Positions 35,716-42,886 of a stretch of DNA of 64,000 nucleotides are shown here, piece by piece; positions within the stretch are counted from its first letter, which is position 1; every line of letters starts with the position of its first letter. Under the pieces are notes generated by a model. That model was not told where the DNA came from. It was given only the letters and a program-made list of their open reading frames with translations, and did no database searches. This DNA comes from JBBRVW01 sp963784645 (GTDB lineage Bacteria; Actinomycetota; Actinomycetes; JACCUZ01): NCBI GenBank assembly GCA_963784645.1, contig CAWARY010000005.1, positions 702,240 through 766,239 on the forward strand, in the 5' to 3' direction. The position numbers and the translations under genes are program-made.

Positions 35716-35924
35716 CGACCGGAGCCTGATCCGCCGTCGTGGCCCGGCGTCAGGGCGCTGCGGAGGCATCGACCGGACCCTGGTCCGCCGTCGTGGCCGG
35801 CGTCAGGTCGCTGTGGACTCGACCGGACCCTGATCCTCGGCCGTGGCCGTCGTCAGGGCGCTGTGGAGGATTCGACCGGACCTGATCCTCGGCCGTGGCC
35901 GGCGTCAGGTCGCTGTGGAGGACG
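35716..35924. repeat. Four tandem copies of a ~52-bp repeat
   Basis: Copies begin at 35716, 35770, 35820 and 35873 and are about 50-54 bases each. Each starts CGACCGGA(C/G)CCTG and continues with a CCGTGGCCGGCGTCAGG-like core and GCTGTGGAGGA. Copies 3 and 4 are closest, and copy 1 is the most diverged. The array lies directly behind the Rpf terminator. No open frame of interest crosses it. The spacing and lack of unique spacers exclude a CRISPR. Confidence 0.85.
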
Positions 35925-35964
35925 TCGGTGGCGCAGCGCCTCCCGCTCCTCTCCCATCTTGTTC

Positions 35965-36019
35965 GAGTGGCGCGTTGTGGCACTTTTGATCGGTACAGAA
36001 CTGCCACAACGCGCCACTC
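35965..36019. repeat. Perfect 18-bp inverted repeat with AT-rich loop
   Basis: GAGTGGCGCGTTGTGGCA (35965-35982) and its exact reverse complement (36002-36019) flank a 19-base loop, CTTTTGATCGGTACAGAAC. The element lies between the tandem array and the convergent acylphosphatase gene. It looks like an autonomous repeat unit (REP/MITE-like) rather than a simple terminator, because the stem is long and perfect and the loop is of different composition. The rest of the gap to 36180 shows nothing I can identify. Confidence 0.8.
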
Positions 36020-36180
36020 AACGAGCACAACGGCGGAGAAAGACGGCGGTGCCGGGCCTGACGGCGAGCCGGCCGCACCTGGTGCCCCGTCCTGGCTGCT
36101 CTGACCCGCACCACTACCGAGCCGCAGCGACTCAGCCGACCAACGACCTGCAGTGATCTCCGCCGTCGCGGACCCGCGCC

Positions 36181-36453
36181 TCAGCCGACGCGGAAGCCGG
36201 TGAGCCCTTCGGCCGGCTCGTCCTCGACGACGACGTCCTCGACCCGCGACTGGGGCGTCCCGCGGCGCAGCCAGTCGAGCAGGCGGGTGACGTCGTCGGC
36301 CGGTCCCTCGACGACGACCTCGACGGTCCCGTCCGGCAGGTTGCGCGCCCAGCCCGCCAGTCCGCGCGACGTCGCCGCCCGCCGGGTGCCGGCGCGGAAG
36401 AACACGCCCTGCACCCGGCCGCTCACGACCGCTCGTCGCCGTACGACGTCCAC
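36181..36453 (-). CDS. acyP: Acylphosphatase
   Basis: A 90-aa enzyme hydrolysing acyl phosphates. Signature SGRVQGVFFRAGTRR holds the phosphate-binding Arg20, and GLAGWARNLPDGTVEVVVEG holds the catalytic Asn38; length and order match the family exactly. The GTG at 36453 (VDVVRRRAVVSG) is chosen, with AGGA a few bases upstream. The frame stays open further upstream only because it runs through the 7-base repeat array, giving a meaningless PGAGCRV peptide. It may be co-transcribed with the upstream lipoprotein metalloprotease through that array. Confidence 0.93.
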   Translation of the reverse strand: MDVVRRRAVVSGRVQGVFFRAGTRRAATSRGLAGWARNLPDGTVEVVVEGPADDVTRLLDWLRRGTPQSRVEDVVVEDEPAEGLTGFRVG

Positions 36454-36467
36454 CCGGTCATCCTGCC

Positions 36468-36537
36468 CCGGCACCCGGCACCCGGCACCCGGCACCCGGC
36501 ACCCGGCACCCGGCACCCGGCACCCGGCACCCGGCAC
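36468..36537. repeat. Ten exact copies of the heptamer CCGGCAC
   Basis: The 70 bases hold ten uninterrupted copies of a 7-base unit, lying 14 bases upstream of the acylphosphatase start and 18 bases past the metalloprotease stop (both minus strand). A 7-base unit changes frame with each copy gained or lost, and copy number should vary by slippage. Because it is between genes, variation would alter spacing or mRNA structure rather than protein. Confidence 0.95.
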
Positions 36538-36555
36538 CGGGTCGGGGAGCGCCGG

Positions 36556-37365
36556 TCAGGGAGAGCCGAAGCAGCCGCCGCCGCCGAGCACCTCGAGGCC
36601 GCGCAGGTCGCCGGCGTGGTAGCGCGCCAGCGGGTAGCTGTTGGTGTCGTACATGACCTGGAAGGCGTCCTGCACGTGCCCCAGCCCGACCAGGTGCCCC
36701 AGCTCGTGCAGCAGCACCGCCCGGGCCTTGGCGTCGTCGCCGGTGGTGAGCTGCTGGGTCAGCAGCGGGGCGTTGAACACCGCGGTGCCGCTGACGAACC
36801 GCCGGTCCGCTCCGGTGCCGTAGCCGTCCGGCCCGGCCCGGCCGAGGATGTCGTCGGTGAGCATGGGCGTCTCCGCCGGCGAGGACCAGGCGACGAGGAC
36901 GGGCGCCCAGCGGTCGCCGTACCGGTCCTTCTGGTACGGGCTGCGGTTCTCGGTCGGCGCCTCTGTCGTGCTGCCGTCGTCGACGAACCGCAGGCCGGAG
37001 GCCGCGCTGAGCTCGCCGAGCACCGAGAGGAGCAGCGACCGGCCGCCGGGCGGCTCGCCGTCCGGTCGGACGACGACGTGGATCGGCCGGCACGGGTCCC
37101 AGGCGACGGGCGTGCCGTCCGGGTGGGCGGCGAGGAAGGCGTAGCCGCCGTCGCCGGAGGGGGCCAGCCCGGGCCGGCCGAGCGGCTGCGGCGCCAGGTC
37201 GTCTGCCGGTCGCGAGGGGACGTCGACGCCGGGCCGGCTGCCCGGGGCGGCCGCGGCCGCCCGCAGCGTCGCGCAGCCCGTCAGCGTCCCCGCCGCCAGG
37301 GCGAGCAGCAGCACGGGGACGGCGGTCCGGCGGGCGGCGCCCCGACGGGGGCCGGTGGAGGTCAC
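36556..37365 (-). CDS. Lipoprotein zinc metalloprotease, metzincin type
   Basis: A 269-aa surface protease. The signal peptide ends in a lipobox, GTLTGC, with Cys31 as the lipid-anchored residue. The zinc site is HELGHLVGLGH from His220 (the metzincin HExxHxxGxxH pattern), and VMYDTNSYP, about 14 residues later, supplies the Met-turn. Upstream is the exported part, including WDPCRPIHVVVRP and GLRFVDDGSTTEAPTENRS. This layout (N-terminal 'PI-VNP'-like strand, small domain, HExxHxxGxxH, Met-turn) is that of actinobacterial matrixin-like proteins. No propeptide cysteine switch is visible. Substrate unknown. Confidence 0.85.
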   Translation of the reverse strand: MTSTGPRRGAARRTAVPVLLLALAAGTLTGCATLRAAAAAPGSRPGVDVPSRPADDLAPQPLGRPGLAPSGDGGYAFLAAHPDGTPVAWDPCRPIHVVVRPDGEPPGGRSLLLSVLGELSAASGLRFVDDGSTTEAPTENRSPYQKDRYGDRWAPVLVAWSSPAETPMLTDDILGRAGPDGYGTGADRRFVSGTAVFNAPLLTQQLTTGDDAKARAVLLHELGHLVGLGHVQDAFQVMYDTNSYPLARYHAGDLRGLEVLGGGGCFGSP

Positions 37366-37447
37366 GAGATGTCATCGGCACCCGGGGGAGCCGACCGGAG
37401 CCCCGGAGGGCCACGGAGGGCCCCGGAGGTGGAGTGCTGATGGTCGG

Positions 37448-37521
37448 TGCCCCGAGTGGGATTCGAACCCACACTGAATGGTGTTTGAGACCATCGGCTC
37501 TGCCAGTTGGCCTATCGGGGC
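37448..37521 (-). tRNA. tRNA with CAA anticodon (Leu by codon) and short class-I variable loop
   Basis: Read on the minus strand the 74 bases fold into a clean cloverleaf. The acceptor GCCCCGA pairs with TCGGGGC (7 of 7) plus discriminator A. The D arm is a 3-bp GGC/GCC stem with an 11-base loop. The anticodon stem ATGGT/ACCAT (5 of 5) has loop CTCAAAC, giving anticodon CAA. The variable loop is TCAGT (5 bases), and the T arm is GTGGG-TTCGAAT-CCCAC (5 of 5). CCA is not encoded. CAA reads UUG (Leu), but bacterial tRNA-Leu normally has a long class II variable arm, which is absent here. Annotation programs would call it tRNA-Leu; charging identity is open. It lies just upstream of, and divergent from, pdtaR. 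Confidence 0.9.
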
Positions 37522-37581
37522 AGGGCAGCCGATCCGTGGCGGCGCCGCGGACATCATGCCACTCACCGATATCCTCGCCGG

Positions 37582-38199
37582 GTGGTCGAGGTGACGGACG
37601 AGGCGCCGCGCAGGGCCCCCCGCGTCGTGATCGCCGAGGACGAGGCGCTGATCCGGCTCGACCTCCGCGAGATGCTCGAGGAGGAGGGCTACGAGGTCGT
37701 GGCCGAGGCTGCCGACGGCGAGCAGGCGGTCGCCCTCGTCACCGAGCACCGCCCCGACCTCGCTGTCCTCGACGTGAAGATGCCGGTCCTCGACGGCATC
37801 TCGGCTGCCGAGCAGATCGCGAGCGCGCGGCTGGCCCCGGTCGTCATGCTCACGGCGTTCTCGCAGCGGGAGCTGGTGGAGCGGGCCCGGGCCGCCGGCG
37901 CGATGGCCTACCTCGTCAAGCCGTTCAGCAAGGCCGACCTCGTGCCGGCGGTCGAGATGGCGATGGCCCGCTACGACGAGCTCACCACCCTCGAGTCCGA
38001 GGTCGGCGACCTGCGGGAGCGGCTGGAGACCCGCACGCTCGTCGACCGCGCCAAGGGGCTGCTGCAGGACCGGCACGGGCTGGGCGAGGCGGCGGCGTAC
38101 CGCTGGGTGCAGCGCACCTCCATGGACCGCCGGATGAGCATGCGCCAGGTCGCCGAGCTCGTGCTGCGCGAGGCGGCCGCCGATCCCTCCGACGGCTGA
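37582..38199 (+). CDS. pdtaR: ANTAR-domain response regulator PdtaR
   Basis: A 205-aa antiterminator-type response regulator. The receiver domain (about 12-130) has VVIAEDEALIRLDL (acidic pocket), phosphoacceptor Asp64 in LAVLDVKMP, the switch Thr in VVMLTAFSQ and Lys in YLVKPF. A coiled linker leads to the ANTAR RNA-binding domain (about 140-195): LETRTLVDRAKGLLQDRHGL and AAYRWVQRTSMDRRMSMRQVA. In mycobacteria its homologue, paired with the PdtaS kinase, binds mRNA hairpins to relieve termination. TATCCT at 37570-37575 lies six bases before the GTG, so the transcript may be leaderless; a second GTG at 37591 is possible. PdtaS is not in the window. Confidence 0.93.
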   Translation: MVEVTDEAPRRAPRVVIAEDEALIRLDLREMLEEEGYEVVAEAADGEQAVALVTEHRPDLAVLDVKMPVLDGISAAEQIASARLAPVVMLTAFSQRELVERARAAGAMAYLVKPFSKADLVPAVEMAMARYDELTTLESEVGDLRERLETRTLVDRAKGLLQDRHGLGEAAAYRWVQRTSMDRRMSMRQVAELVLREAAADPSDG

Positions 38200-38354
38200 C
38201 CCGGACCCCCGACCGGGTTGTGGCAGTCCGGTGTCGGTCGTGTGTCAGGTCGACGCACGGTGGGGCAGGAAAGGTCACGACTTGGCAACGACGGGTCGGC
38301 ACATGAGCGCGAACGGCTCCGTACCCCTCCCGGTGAACGGTAGGTTCCGAGCGT

Positions 38355-38390
38355 CAGGCGAGAGCCTGCGCGGTCCGCCTCAGGACCGCG
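38355..38390 (+). promoter_or_regulatory. Two adjacent hairpins in the livJ leader
   Basis: CAGGC-GAGA-GCCTG (38355-38368) is followed without gap by CGCGGTCC-GCCTCA-GGACCGCG (38369-38390). The pair ends about 10 bases before the AAGGAG ribosome site of livJ. Such twin hairpins upstream of a ribosome site could be an RNA-binding-protein target (ANTAR proteins bind paired stem-loops) or an mRNA stabiliser. Confidence 0.5.
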
Positions 38391-38412
38391 ACCCTTCTCA
38401 AGGAGATGGTTC

Positions 38413-39693
38413 ATGATTCGCCCCACCCCCCTCTGGCGGTCGGTTGCGGTCCTCGGTGTCGCCGGCCTCGCGCTCACCGCGTGCGGTGGCAGCAGCGACA
38501 CGGCCAGCACGTCGGACAAGACCCCAGCAGCCTCCAGCTCCGGTGACACGGCCAAGAAGGGTGACGGCACGCTCAAGATCGGCACCCTGCTCCCGCAGAC
38601 CGGTTCTCTCGCGTTCCTCGGCCCGCCGGAGTTCGCCGGCGTCGACCTTGCGCTCAAGGACATCAACGACGCGGGCGGCGTGAACGGCAAGCAGGTCGAG
38701 AAGGTCGACTCGGACTCGGGCGACACCTCGACCGACACCGCCTCGCAGTCGGTCGACCGGCTGCTCTCCAACAACGTCGACGCCATCGTCGGCGCCGCGT
38801 CGTCCAGCGTGTCGCTCTCGGTGATCGACAAGATCACGAGCAACGGCGTGCTGCAGATCTCGCCGGCCAACACCTCCGACGAGCTCACCGACTACGCCGA
38901 CAAGGGTCTGTACTTCCGTACCGCCCCGCCGGACGTCCTCCAGGGCCGCGTCCTCGGTGACCTGATCCTCGCCGACGGCAACACCACGGTGGGCATCCTG
39001 GCGCTGCAGGACTCCTACGGCACCGGCCTCGCGACCAACGCCGAGAAGGCCATCACCTCCGGTGGCGGCCAGGTCGTCGAGAAGGTCGTCTACGACCCCA
39101 AGGCGGCGTCCTTCGCGGCCGAGGTCGGCAAGATCAAGGCGGCCGACCCGGAGGCCATCGCGGTCATCGCGTTCGACGAGACCAAGAAGATCATCCCCGA
39201 GATGGTGAAGCAGGGCATCGGCCCGGCCAACAAGAAGATCTACTTCGTGGACGGCAACCTCGCCGGCTACGACAAGGACTTCCCGAAGGGCACGCTGGAC
39301 GGCGTCAAGGGCACCCTCCCGGGTGTCGTCGCCGATGACAGCTTCAAGGCCCGGCTGACCGCGCTCAAGCCCGACCTCACCGAGTTCGCCTACTCCCCGG
39401 AGTCCTACGACGCCACCATCCTCATCGCCCTGGCCGCTCAGGCCGCGGGTGACGACGCGGGTACGTCGATCGCCTCCAAGATGCAGGAGGTCAGCGCCGG
39501 CGGTACCGCGTGCACGACCTTCAAGGACTGTGTCGCCCTGCTGAAGGACGGCAAGGACATCGACTACAACGGTGTCAGCGGTCCGGTCGAGTTCAACGAC
39601 AAGGGTGACCCCAGCAAGGCCACCGTCGGCATCTACCAGTACGGCGCCGACAACAAGTACACCTTCGTCGAGGGCAAGGACGGCGAGATCTGA
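38413..39693 (+). CDS. livJ: Branched-chain amino-acid ABC transporter, substrate-binding lipoprotein
   Basis: A 426-aa extracytoplasmic binding protein. The signal peptide ends in lipobox ALTAC (Cys near 24), followed by a Ser/Thr-rich linker. The periplasmic-binding fold (LKIGTLLPQTGSLAFLGPPE, DINDAGGVNGKQVEKVDSDS, VDAIVGAASSSVSLSVIDK, LFRTAP-like YFRTAPPD) is that of LivJ/LivK. A late Cys pair (GGTACTTFKDC) is common in this family. An AAGGAG ribosome site lies eight bases before the ATG. The transporter's other genes (livHMGF) face it on the opposite strand. The twin hairpins upstream and a strong terminator downstream mark it as a separate unit. Confidence 0.93.
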   Translation: MIRPTPLWRSVAVLGVAGLALTACGGSSDTASTSDKTPAASSSGDTAKKGDGTLKIGTLLPQTGSLAFLGPPEFAGVDLALKDINDAGGVNGKQVEKVDSDSGDTSTDTASQSVDRLLSNNVDAIVGAASSSVSLSVIDKITSNGVLQISPANTSDELTDYADKGLYFRTAPPDVLQGRVLGDLILADGNTTVGILALQDSYGTGLATNAEKAITSGGGQVVEKVVYDPKAASFAAEVGKIKAADPEAIAVIAFDETKKIIPEMVKQGIGPANKKIYFVDGNLAGYDKDFPKGTLDGVKGTLPGVVADDSFKARLTALKPDLTEFAYSPESYDATILIALAAQAAGDDAGTSIASKMQEVSAGGTACTTFKDCVALLKDGKDIDYNGVSGPVEFNDKGDPSKATVGIYQYGADNKYTFVEGKDGEI

Positions 39694-39738
39694 GGTTCGC
39701 CTCGGAGCTAGCCGTCAGCACCTGACGGAGCAGCACGA

Positions 39739-39774
39739 CAGAGGGGCCCGGCCGGAAACGGCCGGGCCCCTCTG
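39739..39774 (+). terminator. Terminator after livJ
   Basis: CAGAGGGGCCCGGCCG, a GAAA tetraloop, then CGGCCGGGCCCCTCTG: a 16-bp perfect stem 45 bases past the stop codon. One of the strongest hairpins in the window. Confidence 0.92.
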
Positions 39775-39818
39775 CTGTCCCCGCGCCCCGTACGGCGCTC
39801 GTTTGCGACAAGGGTCCC

Positions 39819-39847
39819 CAACACGCCGGTGGCGCTCCGGCGTGTTG
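39819..39847 (-). terminator. Hairpin between convergent livJ and livF
   Basis: CAACACGCCGG-TGGCGCT-CCGGCGTGTTG is an 11-bp perfect stem, placed about 150 bases past the livF stop (minus strand), and could end the livHMGF transcript. The rest of the 304-base gap shows no gene. Confidence 0.6.
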
Positions 39848-39997
39848 CGTGACACGGGTCGCGAACGATCTTCTGAGGACGGTGGGGGAGCCGCGCGCTC
39901 GCGGAGGCGGGCAGCCCGCTCCGTCGTCCTGGCCGCCTGGAGCTCAGCAAGGACGGCGAGAGCGGCTGTCCCCGACGCCGCAGAGGTGTGCGGCGGG

Positions 39998-40927
39998 CTA
40001 CGCCTTGGCGAGGGTGCCGAGGTAGAGCTCGATGACCTTCGGGTCGCTGGCGAGCTCCTTGCCGGAGGCGGTGTAGGCGTTGCGGCCCTGGTCGAGGACG
40101 TAGCCGCGGTCGCAGATCTGCAGGCAGCGCCGGGCGTTCTGCTCGACCATGATCACCGAGACGCCGGCCCGGTTGATCTGCCGGGTCCGGACGAACACCT
40201 CGTCCTGCAGGGCGGGGGACAGGCCGGCCGACGGCTCGTCGAGCAGCAGCACCGAGGGCTCCATCATCAGGGCCCGGCCCATCGCCACCATCTGCCGCTC
40301 GCCGCCGGACAGCGAGCCGGCCCGCTGGGCGCGGCGGTCGCCGAGGGCGGGGAACAGCCCCGTGACGAACTCGAAGCTCTTCTTGAACTTCTTCGGTGCC
40401 TGGAAGACCCCCATCTGGAGGTTCTCCTCGATCGTCAGGCTCGGGAACACGTTGTTGGTCTGCGGCACGAACCCGACGCCCTTCGCGACCAGGCGGTCCG
40501 CCTTCATCCCGGTGATCGCCTCCCCGCGCAAGGTGATCGACCCGCTGCTGACCTTGATCAGGCCGAAGATGGCCTTGAGCAGCGTGGACTTGCCGGCGCC
40601 GTTGGGACCGATGATCCCGACCAGCTCACCGTCGTTCACGTAGAAGTCGCAGCCGTTGAGGATGTTGACGCCGGGCACGTACCCGGCGACCACCTCGTCG
40701 GCGCGCAGCAGCGCGTCGGTCGCGGCGTCCGTGTGCGCGCTGCGGTCCTCGCGGGAGATCGTGTAGTCGGCCCGCGGCGCGTCGTCGCCCTCGGCGGACT
40801 TGACGCCCGCGTCCTGCTCGGCGCCGGCCGGCGTCCCCGGCTGGTCCGCGGGCTGCTCGGCGGTGTCGTCGGTGGGCCCGTCGGGTCGCTCGCCGGTGGT
40901 GTCACCGGTGGGACGGTCGTCGCTCAC
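39998..40927 (-). CDS. livF: Branched-chain amino-acid ABC transporter ATPase LivF
   Basis: A 309-aa ATP-binding subunit. Walker A is GPNGAGKST, the LivF-type loop is FVPQTNNVFPSLTIEENL, the signature is LSGGERQMVAMGRALM and Walker B is VLLLDEPSAGLSP, followed by VSVIMVEQN with the switch residue. The first ~70 residues are an unusual acidic, Pro/Thr/Asp-rich extension (many D, E, T, P and Q) not found in typical LivF (about 235 aa). It may be a disordered regulatory tail. The start overlaps the livG stop by four bases (ATGA), so translation is coupled. Confidence 0.92.
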   Translation of the reverse strand: MSDDRPTGDTTGERPDGPTDDTAEQPADQPGTPAGAEQDAGVKSAEGDDAPRADYTISREDRSAHTDAATDALLRADEVVAGYVPGVNILNGCDFYVNDGELVGIIGPNGAGKSTLLKAIFGLIKVSSGSITLRGEAITGMKADRLVAKGVGFVPQTNNVFPSLTIEENLQMGVFQAPKKFKKSFEFVTGLFPALGDRRAQRAGSLSGGERQMVAMGRALMMEPSVLLLDEPSAGLSPALQDEVFVRTRQINRAGVSVIMVEQNARRCLQICDRGYVLDQGRNAYTASGKELASDPKVIELYLGTLAKA

Positions 40928-41886
40928 GTCTTCCCTTCCTTCTCGACGCGCTCGCGCTCGAGCGCCTCCTCGGCCTCGGCGAGCACCTGCTGCTCCTCCT
41001 CCTCGGTGAGGGGAGCGTCGTGGTGCGAGCCCAGGTACGCGTCGATCACCCGCTGGTCGCCCATCACGGAGTCCGGTGGGCCCTCGGCGATGATCTTGCC
41101 CTGCGCCATGACGATGACCCAGTCCGAGATGTCCCGCACCATGTCCATGTCGTGCTCGACGAACAGCACGGTCATGCCGTCCTCGCGCAGGTCCTTCACG
41201 TGGCCGAGCAGCGACTGGGTCAGCGCGGGGTTCACCCCGGCCATCGGCTCGTCGAGCATGACCATCTCGGGGTTCACCATCAGCGCGCGGGCCATCTCGA
41301 GCAGCTTGCGCTGGCCGCCGGAGAGGCTGCCGGCGAAGTCCTCGCGCTTGGTGTCCAGCTTGAAGCGGGCGAGCAGGTCGTCGGCCCGCGCCGTGATCTC
41401 CCGCTCCTGGGCACCCCAGAGGGCCTGGAAGAGGGCGGTGAAGACGTTCTCGCCCTTCTGGCCGGTGGCGCCGAGCCGCATGTTCTCGATCACCGTGAGC
41501 TTGGACAGCGCCTTGGTGAGCTGGAAGGTGCGCACCATGCCCATCCGGGCCACCTTGTGCGCGGCGACACCCTTGAGCGCCCGGCCGCCGAAGGACCAGG
41601 AGCCCTCGGTCGGCTGGTCGAACCCGGTGAGCAGGTTGAAGAAGGTGGTCTTGCCGGCGCCGTTCGGCCCGATCAGGGCGGTGATGGCACCTCGCTGGAT
41701 CTCGACGTGCTCGACGTCGACGGCCGTGAGACCGCCGAACTGGCGGACGATGTGGTCGGCCACCATGATCGGGTCGGGCTTCTTGGCCCCGGGCTGGTGG
41801 GGGACGTCGGCCAGCGCGGCGGCAGCGGCATCGCGGCGGCCCCGCCTCGAGCCGGCCTCGGTCGTCGTCATCTCGTCATCGGGCAT
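40924..41886 (-). CDS. livG: Branched-chain amino-acid ABC transporter ATPase LivG
   Basis: A 320-aa ATPase. Walker A is GPNGAGKTT, the LivG-type RTFQLTKALSKLTVIENM (Q-loop region) is present, the signature is LSGGQRKLLEMARALM and Walker B is VMLDEPMAGVNP, followed by TVLFVEHDMDMV. The N-terminus has a short basic extension, and the C-terminal tail (EEEEQQVLAEAEEALERER) is strongly acidic and helical. The ATG at 41886 (MPDDEMTTT) follows GGAGGGAG; an ATG at 41871 is also possible. It overlaps the end of livM and the start of livF, as expected for one operon. Confidence 0.92.
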   Translation of the reverse strand: MPDDEMTTTEAGSRRGRRDAAAAALADVPHQPGAKKPDPIMVADHIVRQFGGLTAVDVEHVEIQRGAITALIGPNGAGKTTFFNLLTGFDQPTEGSWSFGGRALKGVAAHKVARMGMVRTFQLTKALSKLTVIENMRLGATGQKGENVFTALFQALWGAQEREITARADDLLARFKLDTKREDFAGSLSGGQRKLLEMARALMVNPEMVMLDEPMAGVNPALTQSLLGHVKDLREDGMTVLFVEHDMDMVRDISDWVIVMAQGKIIAEGPPDSVMGDQRVIDAYLGSHHDAPLTEEEEQQVLAEAEEALERERVEKEGKT

Positions 41887-42868
41887 CGAGCGCGATCTCC
41901 CTCCGGTCACCGAAGATCCCCTGCGGTCGGAAGATCATCAGGAGCATGAGCAGCAGGCCGACGAGCATGAACCGGAACTGGCCGACCTGGGTGCTGTTGA
42001 TCACCGAGCTCGAGACGTAGCCGGCGTTGATCGCCTCGTTGAGGACGTTGTCGGTCAGGGACAGCAGCACCCAGAATATCGCCGCCCCGACGACCGGTGC
42101 CGCGACCCGCGCGGCGCCTCCGAGGATCAGGATCGTGTAGGCGAAGAACGTCGTGTCGGTGCCGAAGATGTCGGGTTGGATCGAGGCCTGCCCGAGCCCG
42201 TAGATGAAGCCGCCGAGGCAGCCGAGCACACCACCGATCACCAGGCTCTGCATCTTGTAGGCGTAGACGTTCTTGCCGAGGCTGCGCACCGCGTCCTCGT
42301 CCTCGCGGATGGCCTTGAGCACCCGACCCCACGGGCTGCGCATGAGCAGGTAGACGATCAGGCACGACAGCGCCACCAGCGTCCAGCCGACCGTGAGCAC
42401 CCACATCTGACGCTCGCTGAAGCCGAAGCTGCCGATGTTGTAGTTGCGGACCGGGTACGGGTTGATGGCATAGAAGTCGCCGGCGAACGCCTGCCGCCCG
42501 TCGGAGCCGCCGAAGGTGCTCTGGAAGGTCACCGAGCGCACGGTAAGCCGGATGATCTCGGCCGACGCGATCGTGACGATGGCGAGGTAGTCGGCTCTCA
42601 ACCGCAGCGTCGGGATGCCGAGCAGCAGGGCGAGCAGCACGGCGGCCGTGAGACCGATGATGATGCCCAGCCACAGCGGCAGGTCGAAGCTCGAGACCGT
42701 CACGGCCATGCCGTACGCCGCGACGGCGAGGAAGCCGGACTGGCCGAAGTTGAGCAGGCCGGTGTAGCCGAAGTGCACGTTGAGACCGATCGCGGCGAGC
42801 GCGAACACGACGGTCTGCAGGCCGACGGACGCCTCGAGGGCGTTGACGATGATCCGGGTCCAGTCCAC
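41876..42868 (-). CDS. livM: Branched-chain amino-acid ABC transporter permease LivM
   Basis: A 330-aa permease of about eight to nine helices. The LivM signature LNVHFGYTGLLNFGQSGFLAVAAY and the cytoplasmic coupling loop SPWGRVLKAIREDEDAVRSLGKN (EAA-like) are clear. The last segment, LMLLMIFRPQGIFG, is the usual family ending. It starts 18 bases after the livH stop and overlaps the livG start. Confidence 0.93.
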   Translation of the reverse strand: MDWTRIIVNALEASVGLQTVVFALAAIGLNVHFGYTGLLNFGQSGFLAVAAYGMAVTVSSFDLPLWLGIIIGLTAAVLLALLLGIPTLRLRADYLAIVTIASAEIIRLTVRSVTFQSTFGGSDGRQAFAGDFYAINPYPVRNYNIGSFGFSERQMWVLTVGWTLVALSCLIVYLLMRSPWGRVLKAIREDEDAVRSLGKNVYAYKMQSLVIGGVLGCLGGFIYGLGQASIQPDIFGTDTTFFAYTILILGGAARVAAPVVGAAIFWVLLSLTDNVLNEAINAGYVSSSVINSTQVGQFRFMLVGLLLMLLMIFRPQGIFGDRREIALDAR

Positions 42869-42886
42869 GACGAGCTCTCCGTTTCC

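Noticed and set aside
35716..35924. Tandem repeats considered as a CRISPR array
   Set aside because: Copies are contiguous without unique spacers, they diverge between units, and no cas gene is near.
36454..36537. N-terminal extension of acylphosphatase encoding PGAGCRV repeats
   Set aside because: It is simply the 7-base array read in frame; family length and the GTG at 36453 argue against translation.
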